Source: Chimonanthus salicifolius (lineage: Eukaryota > Streptophyta > Magnoliopsida > Laurales > Calycanthaceae). Taken from it: a DNA stretch of 64,000 nt. The notes beneath the pieces were generated by a model that was given only the letters and a program-made list of their open reading frames with translations, ran no database searches and was not told the DNA's origin. Shown piece after piece: positions 22,601 to 33,731 of the stretch. Both the position numbers and the translations under genes were made by a program. The stretch's first letter is position 1. Each line of letters starts with the position of its first letter. The DNA lies in NCBI GenBank assembly GCA_013350335.1, contig CM023540.1:62369195-62433194 (forward strand), written 5' to 3'.

Positions 22601-25600
22601 TGGAAAAATGGACAAAACCCTAATGGGTAAGATAGATTGTTAAGGACAATATGTATACATGCATGGTTAAACATGAGGAATGATCAAGAATATGGTTCGG
22701 CCCTTGCATGGCCGAACCCTAATCTTGATATGCATAAGGACCTCATGCATGTTCAATGTAAGGAATGGAGAATGATCAAAGATCATGTTTGGCCCTTGCA
22801 TGGCCAAACCCTAGATTTTATGTATAACTACCATTAAGGGACAAAAGGGATTGGATGAGGTTCGGCCATGATGTATGGTCGAACCCCATCAAAGGATTTA
22901 ATCACGGGTATGCAATCTTTAAGAGGAAATGATGAACCATAGGGTTCGGCCATGTTGTATGGCCGAACCCCATGGAAGAATGTTGGTGATTTTAAATAGG
23001 TTTTAATGATGAAAATGATGGAAAAATATGTATGGATCTAGAGTTGTTTCTAAATAATTAAACCATGGGCTATCAAGTAGGAAATGATGGAAAACAATGG
23101 ACCATGGGTTCGGCCATGATGTATGGCCGAACCCCATGAAGAAATATTGATGGATTTAAATGTGTTTACATCATGAGAAGATGGAAACAAGCAACATGGC
23201 CGAACCCCATGAACCATTTTGATGGATCATTTTATAGATCTATGCATGTTTAAGAGATTGAATGATCAAGCTAGGAATTGGAGGGATTCATTATGGATCT
23301 ATGTTTAGGCTAATGAATCATTTATGGACCTAAGTTATGTGTAAATAAGTTAAGTGATTCCATGAAAATGAATTTTGGTTAAGATGGGAAATGATAAAAA
23401 TAAGGAACCATGGGTTCGGCCATGTTGTATGGCCGAACCCCATGAAGGACTCTCATGGACATGGGTGCAGGATTAACCCCATGGATGATATTTCATGGAC
23501 CTTTGTGGATCTAGGTATGATTGGATTAATAAATCAAAGAAGGCATGATGTTGGACCCATTTTATTTAAAATAAAACAAGGGTTAGAAAGGGGGTCAAAA
23601 CCAAAGAGTGAGGTTCGGCCATGTTGTATGGCCGAACCCCACTATTGAGTTTTAGTGGACAGCGGGTAACCGACTGATTTTAAAAATGAAATATTTATAT
23701 GATTTTCCTTTTCCAAATGGTTAAGTTAAATTGGAAGGAGGAAGGGAATGGTTTAAATCAATTGGAATAATTAATTTGATTATTGTATGGAATTCATTTA
23801 AGGTAAAAAGATTCCACAAACAGGGGCGCAATCGGTGAGCGGTTTTTGGACGAAAATGCAAGGACACGATATTTGGTCATTGGTAGGATTCCTACCTTAT
23901 TGAAAACCATGGAATATGTATATGTGATGTTTTTACTTCTATGTTAATTTGGGTATCAAAGTATTATGTTTCAACTATGGGATTTTAGTGCTATGATATT
24001 TATTATTACATAACATGTTTGCACTTGCATCTCATGCATGGCATTGGAGGGATCAAATGAGGGGAGTCCACGCTCCATTCGGATTTCTGATAAACAATCG
24101 TGGGGAGGAATCCACACTGATTCTAATGGATGTATGATTGAATTGTAACCGGAGTCCACGCTCCGTTCGGTGGGACCGATAAGGCATTCGTGGGGAGAGA
24201 TATACTGTGTTTGAAATGTAACCGGAGCCCATGCTCCGTTAGATGGGATCGATAAGGCATTCATGGGGAGTCATGACAATACCTTGATGTGGATTATCCA
24301 TCAAGAGGAATACTATGTGATTGTGATATGAATGATGGGTGGGAGTCATGGCATGGCATTGACTTGCATGGTTTTGATATTATATTTATCTATGTGATTT
24401 TTATACTAACCCATGTGTTTGACCCTACTCGGAGTACCTACTGGGCGCGTTGTCTAGTGCCCTACTTCTACCTTAGATGATGACACAGGAAATGGACGGA
24501 GTGAAGGACGCGATCGGAGCTTGGATGAGCTAGTTCTATTTTATTTAAGTTTTTATTTTGGACATGTAATTTGAGCAATTAGCTTGCTGGGACTGTAATA
24601 ACTTAGATTATTTACTATGGTTTGGATTTTAATTCTTGGACATTTTAACTTAAGGTAATTATGATTTAGTGATGGACTTCCTTGCTATTTAAAATTGGAT
24701 AGGTTAGAACTCTATTATAATTCCGCATTATGTTTAATTCCGCAAGCTTAGCCTTATCGCGTGTGAACCGTTTTAGTGGACTTAGTCCACGCACACGCAT
24801 GGTTGGCCAGCTAAGGGCCGGGCTTTGGAAGCTTGGACTTATCTCACGTCGTGACGTCCCGCTCTCTCTCACTCTTTTATTTAAAAAACAAGAAAAAAAA
24901 TAGACTCTGATTTTCGGCGAGTGGAAAAGGGCGGGACGTTACACTGTGGACGGGTAATAAAATGGACAAGAGTTGTCTATGGACGAGTATCACCATCCTC
25001 GGACGAGTCTTTTTCGTCCGAGGGACGGGTTTCAACCATCCGCAGACGGATGATGGACTAAGACATGGGTTTCTGCGGACGGGTTGGATGGCTGAAGGAC
25101 GGGTAATGAATGTGAACTGTCTGCGGGTAGCGGACCTTGATTGTGCGCTGTCTGCGGACGGGTATCACCGTCCGCGGACGTGTTTCTATCGTCCTCGGGA
25201 CGGGTTTCTACCGTCTGTGGACAGGGTGTATGGTGTTGTCTGCGGACGGGTTCACTGTCTGTAGGACTGGTTTTCTACCGTCCGAGGGAAGGGTTTCTAA
25301 GGTCCGCGAATGGGTTTCTATAGTCAGCAGGGTGGGCTGCGGAGGGGTGACAGAGTGTTTTTAAAAAATAAAGTTTATATAATCCACCTTTTTCCAAATG
25401 GTTAAGTTTACTTGGAAGGAGGTAAGGAATGGTTTAAATTAATTAGATAATTACTTTGATTATTTTATATGGTGGAATTCATTTAAGGTAAAAAGATTCC
25501 GCAAGTAGGGGTGTGATCGGTTTTGACGAAAACGCAAGGATTCAATACTTGGACGTGGGTAGGATTCCTACCTTGTTGAAACACTTGGACTATGTATATG

Positions 25601-26603
25601 TAATCGTTTTTAATTCCATGTTTGATGATCTATTTTGGTTATCAAATGCTTATGTTTTAAGGATGGAATTTCAATGCTATTATGTTTAATATGAAATAGC
25701 ATGTTTGCACTCACATCTCATGCATGGCATGGGAGGGAACATATGAGGGGAGTCCATGCTCCATTCAGGGGTATCCGATAAACAAACGTGGGGAGGGATC
25801 TGTACTGATTCTGATTGAGAAATGGTATATGATGTTTGAAATGAAAGAGGAGTCCACGCTCCGTTCGGTGGGACCGATAAAGTATACGTGGGGAGTCATG
25901 ACAATGAATACCTTGATGTGGCTTGTTCATCAAGAGGATTATCTATGTATTTTTGAGATATGGTTGATGGGTGGGAAATCATGGCATATGACGCCCATTG
26001 ACATGACATTGATTTAGCATGATTTGATGCTATGTATCTATTATGATTTTTATACTAATCTCATGTGTTTGACCCTACTCGGAATACCTACTGGGCGTGT
26101 TGACTAACGCCCTACTTCTACCTTAGATGATGATACATGGAATGGAAAGAACGATGGACGCGAAAGGAGCCAAGCTTAGGAGCTTGGATAATTCCAGACT
26201 TACTTTATTTATGTTTTATTTCAGACAATGTAATTTGAATTATTCACATTTTGAAATTGTAATAACTTAGAACTATCTTGCTATGGTTTGGTTTTATTTT
26301 TTTTGGACATTTGAACTTAAGTTAATTTATGTGATGGACTCCTTGCTTAAAAATGGATAGGGATAGTAACTCTAATCTTATATTAATTACGTATTACGTT
26401 TATTTCGCAAGTATAGCCTTATTGTTTGTGAACCGTTTTAGTGGACTTAGTCCACGCACACGTATGGTTGGCCAGTTAAGGGCCGAGCTTTGGAAGCTCG
26501 GACTTAGCTCGCGTCGTGGCGTCCCGCTCTCTCTCACTCTTTATTTTTTTTTAAAACAAATAGGCTCTGATTTTTGGCAAGTGAAAAAGGGTGGGGTGTT
26601 ACA
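19624..26603 (+). repeat. 3' LTR of element 2, split by a solo LTR
   Basis: Two parts, 19624-21321 and 24944-26603, match the 5' LTR in order; the gap is the solo LTR 21322-24943. It has the CCACCTC/GAGGTGG hairpins (19923-19943, 19982-20002), the perfect 11-base-arm hairpin starting CCATGGTTGAC at 20037-20061, and donor-like AGGTATGT (GT 20747-20748). It also has the GTCCGCGGAC array on both sides of the insertion (21120-21316 and 24949-25350) and the GGAGTCCA units (25738-25900). The left array segment has one more repeat block than the 5' LTR. It ends GGGTGTTACA at 26603. Confidence 0.9.
21322..24943 (+). mobile_element. Solo gypsy LTR nested in 3' LTR of element 2
   Basis: It begins TGTAATAGCCCGG and ends GGGCGGGACGTTACA, length 3622. 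It is flanked by TTGTG (21317-21321) and CTGTG (24944-24948), a 5-base TSD with one change. No internal region, so it is the product of LTR-LTR recombination or another loss of the interior. Contents in order: hairpin starting CCATGGTTGAC (21742-21766), GGGTTTCCAT/ATGGAAACCC hairpin (about 21949-21972), donor-like GGTAAGTA (GT 22444-22445), GGTTCGGCC hairpins (22696-22722, 22858-22887, 22941-22971, 23108-23136, 23408-23437, 23611-23640), and three units with GGAGTCCA and CTCCG (24058-24270). Confidence 0.92.
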
Positions 26604-26608
26604 TCTCT
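26604..26608. repeat. Target site duplication TCTCT, right copy (element 2)
   Basis: Identical to 11365-11369. Gag of copia A continues immediately after it. Confidence 0.9.
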
Positions 26609-27217
26609 ATATTCATCAATGGCGGCTACCTTAGGTTTAAATCTTTTGGGCATGTTCCTTAGTATTTTAGTGCAGATCATAGAGTCAGGAATTATTTCAC
26701 CTAAGGCCCACATGGAATTTACAATATCTCTCAGTTTAGAATAGAACTCCATAAACATTGCACTTTCCTCCATACGTATATTATCAAATTTTGACAGGAG
26801 GATTTGGAGTTTCGAACTCTTAACCACTGAGGTTCCCTCATGAGTTCTTTCTAAGATGTCCCAAGCATCTTTGGCTGTCACACACGTCATAATACATTTG
26901 AGCTCATCTGGTGAGACAACAGTTAATGGCATTTAAAGCCTTTCCATTCGCAGTGTATAAAAAATTTTCCATGTCTGTCCAAGTGAAGTAATCCTTGCAT
27001 TTTGTTCCAATTATCTGTTGTACATATTTTCCTGCTTCATCTTTGCCTGATTTTTTAGTGATTTCCTCAACAGGATGTTCCCAACTCCACACTACAGATT
27101 CCCAGACAGCTCCATCAAGTGATATAAAATATTTTTCATTTTTGCCTTCCAAGAAGCATAGTTAGAGCCGTCAAAGTAGGGAGGTTTGGAAACAGGGTGA
27201 CTATCACCTCTATGCAT
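26604..27217 (-). pseudogene. Copia gag N-terminal half (element A)
   Basis: On the minus strand the start is ATG at 27217-27215 (MHRGDSHPVSKPPYFDGSNYASW), the standard copia gag opening in which the element recognises its own product (DUF4219/UBN2-like). A one-base change near 27155 shifts the frame. The continuing frame reads YFISLDGAVWESVVW and GTKCKDYFTWTDMENFLYTANGKALNAI, and a further frame reads KCIMTCVTAKDAWDILERTHEGTSVVKSSKLQILLSKFDNIRMEE and LRNMPKRFKPKVAAIDEYRD, which is cut by element 2 at 26608. The rest of the protein lies at 11369-10101. Confidence 0.85.
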
Positions 27218-27269
27218 GATTCTAATACAGGATCAACTCGGACGACTAAGTCCAACTCAGAGTAACCTT

Positions 27270-27281
27270 GCTCTGATACCA
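27270..27281 (-). other. Primer binding site of copia A
   Basis: Minus strand TGGTATCAGAGC, complementary to initiator tRNA-Met, two bases after the LTR end TTTCA at 27284. Confidence 0.88.
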
Positions 27282-28771
27282 ATTGAAATTTCGCTCCCCT
27301 TCTTTAAAAATTATTTTGATTAAAAACACTTAAATGCATGAGATATGATATGATCTAATTATAGATCATTTTCAATTAAACACAAGTAATAAGATATGGA
27401 CAATTCGGTATGCGTGCAAGTGACCGAAACTTAATCAAACCATTCAAGCAAAACATCAAACACCATGCATGCACAGAGATTTTATAGTGATTCGGCCACT
27501 ATTAGACTTCCCAACTCTAGGGTTGTCCCAATATACTATGAATGGGTTTCACACCTAGATAGTATAACCTAGTTTTTTATAGAGGTTCGACCCAAATGGT
27601 CTAGTCCTTGACGCCTATTTTTTTTGGGTGGTTCGAACACAATGTTCTAGTCCACCTTACAAGTGATATCAAATAAAAAGAAAAGAAGGAAAACTTGACT
27701 TGGGCCTTAACCGAACTTCAAAATGTGTGTTCTTCTTTGCTTGAAGTCTTTGCGCCTCTTCCTTTAGATCAGGTCCATTAGTGTTGAATATTGGCAGAGT
27801 GGAATAAGGGTATTAGGACAATGGTTTGACTGATTTTTGGTCCTACGCAAAACACCCTCATCTTCATCAACAATAAAGTATTGAATACATAAACATATCC
27901 TCGTTAAAGGATGATGAAGATGGAGTGACAAGGTGCTGGAAAGTTCTCTGGTATGTGTTCTTATTTTTCAAATTTTTCAGAACTAAGACATTCATGTAAC
28001 TGTTAAGTCTCGAGGCCTCCAGACTTCCTTCGAGGCCACGAACCTGCAATTGGTAATACAACTCACTGGCTTTTTTAATTCAAACCTTTCTTCTAATGAT
28101 ATTAAGTCAATGACCAGCTCACCTACTTGCCACCTGTCCGTGATTGACAATCATAGTCTTTAACCAACGAATCATGAGATGGCAAAATGATTTTCCATAA
28201 TCTTTTAAGATCATGAAGAGCCTCTTGAAATTTTCAGATTCACAATCACAAAGAGAATTTCCTTTTTCATAGATTTTTTTAAATAAAAAAATCTTCTAGA
28301 ATTTTCCAAATTTGCACGATGATTTGTCAATCACAAGGAGGCTTATTCTTTGATAGATTGAGGAGCCTTTCCAAATGTGTAGAAGATAGCCACCCACATG
28401 GCATCATCAGTAAGAGGTGGCCATTCGATTTTCATAATCTTTTCAAATCCAAAGGAGCCTTCTAGGATCTCCTTTAACTCCACAAGGATTCTAATCATGA
28501 TGTGGCATAAGATGTTTCGAAATCAATGGGAGCCTTTCCCCCTTTGTCAGATTTTCCTTGCCACATTTTATAAGAGTTTTGGTCAAAGGACACATGGCCT
28601 TGTGATCCCACGCTGAAATACAGCTGTCATAATTTTCCACTCAGATATGAACAATCTTTGAGGCCTAGACAGAATGCTTGAGGCCTCGAGGTTGAGAATC
28701 AAACATTTTTTTCAATTTTCCAATTTTTAATCATTGACTTCTAAGATATTTTTGCCTTAGCCTAAGTCGAC

Positions 28772-31099
28772 TGTTGAGACTGAAAATATTACATTTTTAT
28801 CCCTAATATTTAGGTTAGTTAGCCTTGATTTTATGTAGATAGGATGCATTTAATAGTTTATTTTAGTTTTGTAGGAAAATTTAAGGAAAAACAGGAAATC
28901 TTCATAAAACAGTGGATAATTACCGGAAGAGAGTTTAAAATCAAAGAATTAAAATTTTATAATTAAATCATGCCACTACTAGGATTTTAAATGTAAATTG
29001 GATAATTTGGATCCATTTATGAGAGTCCAGATTAATTAAATTATTAGATTTTTAAGTGGTTTGATTAATTATTTAATTTTAAAAGCATGTCTGCAGTCAA
29101 AGAGGCCAAGAGTTGAAAATCAAGATCCATGTGACAGTGATCCACTGCAATTGGGCCAAGCTTCGTTCCAAATGCTAGACACTAGGCCAGGCCAAGCACT
29201 CGATGTGCATTCTCCAATGTGGGCAAGACCAAAGTGAATTTAAGCCCAGCAAAACAAAGTCCAAGCTCCAGTCTATGTCCAAGTCAATCCAAAATCTAAT
29301 GCTCCCAGTCCAAATTCAAGTTCACCAACCTTAAGTCCAAATCCATTTTAGATCCAAATCCACTTTAGATCCAAATCCACCAAAGCCCATATCCAAAATC
29401 CATCCTATCCATATAATCTTATCCATCCAATTTTCAATCACCTATGAACCCATCCAATCAATCCAAACCATTCATTTCATTTATCATCTTCATCTCATGC
29501 ATTTCATATCATAAAACCTCAGATCCATCTACTAAATCCAATCCGTTCATGCATCATGAGTAGATCTAAGACATCCATACCATCCACCATATAGATAAAC
29601 CTTAGGATCATGATCATCCATGAATCACCTATCCATCCATCCACTTAGATCACCCATCATCTATCATAGCCATTAAATCTAGGCCAATCAATCATAGCCA
29701 TCCATTCATAAACCCTAAATCTGATGCAAAAATCATAAAATAAAGTAGCCCATGCGCATATCACCTTGCTCCACACGAAAATCCCAATCTTAGGAAACCT
29801 CCATCATATGACAACTCCTAGAATTCCTCTCTAAGCTTGCCACCTCACCTAGATCCTTTCTTTTCTTCCAATCCAATCCAAAATAAGCCATACACGATTT
29901 TTCCACCTCTCCACCATATCACACACGATTCTACTCTATCTTTCCTCCATCCATTCAAAATTCACCTCCATATCTTAAGCCACATCATCACCTCATCATC
30001 CATCCATTCATCCATCTAAACTTTTAATCACAACCATTCATTCATGCATTCATTAAAACCCTAAACCCTAGGATTACACAATGCCAAATTCGACAAAGCC
30101 CTTGTTTGTCTTATAATTTCTCTTTTTTTTTTTTTTTTCTCCCAAGATACCTTAGCCATCAAGTCACCCACTGTCCAAGCCAAGCCAAATTCATGTAACC
30201 CTATGTAGGAGTCCTAGGTTTTTAGTTTTTAATCGAAGCCACCCAATTTAAGTTAGATCCAATCCCAACCTTTAATCCATCTCTCAAACACAGATCTAAT
30301 CTTAGTTGTCCATCCAAACCTTGAGCCTATAAATACCAGTCGACCATAGAGCAAATTGAATTAGACCTGGAGCTGAAGAGGACCTAAGATTGGAGAACAC
30401 ACCTTGAAGACCAAGAGACACTGTGCTTCATCCGAATTTCATAAGTGAGTGATCATTGTAAATTCGATTTTTATGTTGTCTTCTTGATTGTTTTTCCAAT
30501 GTTTGTATTTAATTTTTTCATTAAATAAATAAGAGATATCCATTTTAGATTCTTGAAAAGTCTGATTATTCAATATATTTTTGAATTCTATGCATTGAAT
30601 TTCAAATCTAAATTTCTTATTTATTTATTTATTTTGGGCGATGAGAGAATAATTCCATAACCACCTTTAAATTATGCACTTTTATTTTATGTCATTTATT
30701 TTCATTGTCAATTATTTTCAATGTTTGTTTTATTCTTCTTTGCTTGTATGTTGTATTTTAATAATTATTTTAAATTCTTTAATTATTGTGTCATGTATTT
30801 TAATTATCTTGTATTCAAACCACCACTCTAATATATGTGTTAAATAGATTGAGAATTGAATTAATTGGATTTTAATTTTGTCATCTTAATGTGTGTGTGA
30901 GATTATCCATAAAATCTATCTTAATCCATTATTTTAATCATGATTTAATCAATATTCTAAATTTTGGTTTTGAATTTTAAATGATGGATAGTTAACTTAG
31001 AAGTAAATTTATAAAATTAGGATTGATTTTTATACTTTGATTTATTTTTAAAATCTCCACATTTTCTAAGATACATATTAACTCAAGAACTAGATTACA

Positions 31100-31138
<39 letters not shown>

Positions 31139-31266
31139 ATTTACTTATGCATATACTTTGCTTTTTCTCTATGGGATCAACCTCGCACTCATAATGTTGT
31201 ACTATAAATGATTCGTGCACTTTCGAAATTATAAACTTAAAACTTTGCACAATTTTCACATCAACA
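28772..31266 (+). mobile_element. LTR of a third family (solo LTR or short non-coding element)
   Basis: It starts TGTTGAGAC and ends CACATCAACA, so the termini are inverted TGTTGA/TCAACA; length 2495. It interrupts the LTR of copia A, whose sequence resumes on both sides by comparison with element B. Flanking TCGAC (28767-28771) and CCCAC (31267-31271) agree at three of five bases, a possible decayed TSD. It contains TATAAATA at 30328-30335, a poly-T run (30121-30138), a TA microsatellite (31104-31136) and, near the end, TATGGGATCAACCTCGCACT, a type of block common near the 3' end of plant LTRs. No coding region was found in it. Superfamily uncertain. Confidence 0.7.
30328..30335 (+). promoter_or_regulatory. 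TATA box of the 28772-31266 LTR
   Basis: TATAAATA, about 1.56 kb into the LTR. The same element is kept in the related inverted fragment at 31446-31439 (minus strand), which supports it as the promoter of this family. Confidence 0.55.
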
Positions 31267-31425
31267 CCCACCAAGGTTCAATTACTTGTGTGCCAATCAA
31301 CCGTTCAGTGTAGACTCATCAATGCACAGTAGTGTTTCTGACATCTTCTCATTCTTCCAAGGCTAGGTCAAAGTGAGTCACACAATTGACAATATGGGTG
31401 ACTTGGACAAGCCGGGTCACTAACA

Positions 31426-32173
31426 GGCCCAATGTATCTATTTATAGGCTTTGGGTATGGATGAATGGTTGGGATTAATTAAGGTTTAGGTTGGATGATT
31501 GGATGGCTTGGATTGAAAATCTTGGGCTTTGGGGCTAGGGTTATTGGAATCTTGGGCTCCAAGTTATGTTGTTCGCATGATAAAGAAAATCAGGGGTGAA
31601 AATCGTGTGGGAGGATTTGGCTTTGGAGAGAATTGTGGATGTAGGATTTGTTTGGAGATGAAAGTGGAAATGGATTAGATTGGATGAGGTGGGAAGTTTT
31701 TTGTGGAATGTATCTAGATGGGATTGAGGGCTTATGAATGGAGTGCACACCAAGATATCTAGTGTGTCAAAATCGTGTATGGGTGTGCAAGAGATTGGAT
31801 GAAATTTGAATGAGTTAAAATTGGGATTAGGGTGAGGTGGAGATAGGCTTCACATGAATTTTGGAGATTGGGCTGTGAAATTCAAATGGAGGCTTCTAGG
31901 GTTTCGTGATGATATGGTAATTATGAATGAGTGGTGGATATTGCATGAATGAAATGAGTGTATGGATTGCATGTTCATGGAATGGGTTGGATATGGGCTA
32001 TGGACTTGGGTTTAGAGCAATTGGGCTTTAGTAAACCCGTTGGACTTGGACTTAGGACTGTTGAACTTTGACTTGCACACTTGCCTGCCCATATGTAAAA
32101 TGCGTATGGATTACTTGAGCCTGGCCCAATGCTTGGCCTGTGGAGCATAGCTTGACCCAATTAGAGTGGATCA
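31426..32173 (-). mobile_element. Inverted fragment of the third LTR family between two copia elements
   Basis: Read on the minus strand this starts TGATCCACTCTAATTGGGTC and is alignable, with divergence, to 29138-30345 of the LTR at 28772-31266, including the GGCCAGG and AAGCCCA blocks and the TATA box (31446-31439). It ends 14 bases beyond the TATA box at the start of copia A's LTR (31425). Its other end meets the start of copia B's LTR (32174). It is probably the surviving middle of an older LTR into which both copia elements inserted. Confidence 0.65.
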
Positions 32174-33664
32174 TCTAAGTGCCCCGGTTCGTCCGAGTCA
32201 CTCTTATTGTCAATTACGTGACTCAGTTGGACTTGCCTTGGAAGTATGTGAAGATCTACTATGCGATTGAAGAATCTACACCGAATATGTTATTGGCACA
32301 CAAGTAAGTGAACCTTAAGAGACCTTAGGATAAGGCAAATACCTTAGAAGTCAATTTTTTATAAACTGGAAAATCAGACTATAATTGACTTACAGTCTCG
32401 AGGCCTCGTGCAGTCTGTCGAGGCCTCACAGCCAGTCTTGTGTTGAATTGTATTTTGGACAATTGTAACTCAACTGACCTTGTGTCTAGCTAACCGGGTC
32501 TCTTACATGTTTAGGAAATTAAATCTATTTTCCTTAATTGGGAGTTAATTATGGAATTAAGATATATTCACATGTTGAAACTCCAAGTGCCACCTCATAT
32601 GTTTTGAACAAAGAGCCGTTAGGGAGCTGGCTGTTTTTGACAAAAATGGAAAGGCTCTTCCATGAGATTAAATATGATTTACAATAATCAATCTCATCCT
32701 TGATTGATGAATAAGATAAATTAATAGTTAGTCATGCACGGTGGCATTTTAATTGGCTGGACATTCACTGTTTGAAAGACATAATAACTTATGTAGATTT
32801 CCGAGCTGTCTTACCATATACCGCCACGACGCCTCTTGGGCGTGACTGACTACAAAAATGCAGACAGTCTTATATATATCTGTGAGCTAAATGAAATAAC
32901 GACAGACACACAGAGAACCTCTTGGAAAAATTATAACAGTGTGACCAGAGAGATTAGCCTCCTCCTCTTACACCTTCTTCATCATCTTCTTACATAGATG
33001 TTTGGGTAATCAATACCCCAGTTCTGATGAAGCTTAAGGTGTTCGTATAGGACCTTACAACCAGTCATATTTATGTTCTATACTGATGTGCCAATAATCA
33101 CTCTAATGGAGCTAATTTGATAGAAGGAGCACACAGATCGAGTAAAGAAGAAAACGTTTAAAGAAGATCAAATAAGGCCCAAGGCAAGTATTTTTTCTCT
33201 CTTTTATTTCAATCATTGTAAAATGGATTAGAACAGTGTGTTCGAACCACTAAAAAAAATAGGTGTAGAGGATTAGACCGATGTGGTTGAACCTCTATAA
33301 AAAACTAGGTTGTACTATGTGGGTGTGAAACCCATACATAGTATATTTGGGACGACCCTAGAGTTGGGAAGTTTGATAGTGGACGTAGGTTTGTTGAAAC
33401 CGAGCCACTATGAAATATTTGTGTTTATATGTGGCTGATGCATTGAATTGATTACTTAGATTGAATATTGTTTCACATACACACACTTATATTGATCGGC
33501 CAGTTTTATTAAACAGTTGTTTATTTCATGGTGAAAGGATCTTATTGAATAATTCATACACTTAAATTCAAATTCGGTTGAGAAATTTTAGAAGGGAATT
33601 AAAATTGAAAACCGACCTATTCACCCCCCTCTAGGTCGTGCATTACTCTAGTAACGAAATTTCA
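32174..33664 (+). repeat. 5' LTR of copia B
   Basis: It starts TCTAAGTGCCCCGG, against TGTTAGTGACCCGG in element A, and ends GAAATTTCA next to the PBS; length 1491. Palindromic CTCGAGGCCTCG motifs lie at 32394-32406 and 32416-32426. A candidate TATA box, TATATATA, lies at 32871-32878. The final 430 bases align with 27284-27700 reversed. Confidence 0.8.
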
Positions 33665-33666
33665 AT

Positions 33667-33678
33667 TGGTATCAGAGC
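33667..33678 (+). other. Primer binding site of copia B
   Basis: TGGTATCAGAGC, initiator tRNA-Met type, two bases after the LTR end; intact. Confidence 0.9.
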
Positions 33679-33731
33679 TCAGGTTACTTTCAGTTGGACT
33701 TAATCGTCCGAGTTGATCTTTTAATAGAATC

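Larger units (their letters stand above)
11370..26603 (+). mobile_element. Gypsy element 2, Tekay/Del-like chromovirus, full length, nested
   Basis: A complete but defective element: 5' LTR 11370-14654, PBS, leader, gag, protease, RT, RNase H, integrase, chromodomain-like tail, polypurine tract, 3' LTR starting at 19624 and ending at 26603. The 3' LTR is split by a solo LTR (21322-24943). TSD TCTCT on both sides. The first LTR base pair step is TC instead of TG (11370-11371), while the 3' LTR begins TGTAACATCCC. The two LTRs are very alike, with scattered differences and a copy-number difference in the GTCCGCGGAC array. The C-terminal block after the integrase places it with chromoviruses. 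Confidence 0.92.
7360..31425 (-). mobile_element. Copia element A, Sirevirus-like, interrupted three times
   Basis: On the minus strand: LTR (31425 to 27284, itself split by 28772-31266), PBS, gag N-terminus (27217-26604), interruption by gypsy element 2 (11370-26603), rest of gag, protease, integrase, RT and part of RNase H, where element 1 begins at 7359. The order protease-integrase-RT-RNase H is that of Ty1/copia. The gag type (UBN2-like domain, CCHC, long coiled coil, second CCHC-like block) and the palindrome-bearing LTR resemble Sireviruses. The rest of RNase H and the 3' LTR must lie left of the window, beyond element 1. Confidence 0.85.
27284..31425 (-). repeat. 5' LTR of copia A, split by a 2.5-kb LTR
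   Basis: The parts 31425-31267 and 28771-27284 are together alignable to the LTR of element B (32174-33664) across their length, so this is one LTR of about 1.65 kb. It starts TGTTAGTGACCCGG at 31425 and ends GAAATTTCA at 27284 (minus strand). Palindromic CGAGGCCTC motifs occur at about 28004-28026 and 28652-28692. The part 27300-27700 matches the end of element B's LTR, including the GGTTCGACCC and CTAGGGTTGTCCC blocks. No protein is encoded. Confidence 0.8.

Noticed and set aside
28100..30100. Possible host gene between the copia elements (short Ser/Pro/His-rich frames).
   Set aside because: The region is explained as the LTR of copia A and a third-family LTR; frames are short and of biased composition, with no recognisable protein.
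31104..31136. TA microsatellite as a functional origin or matrix attachment site.
   Set aside because: A plain dinucleotide run inside an LTR; nothing supports a specific role.
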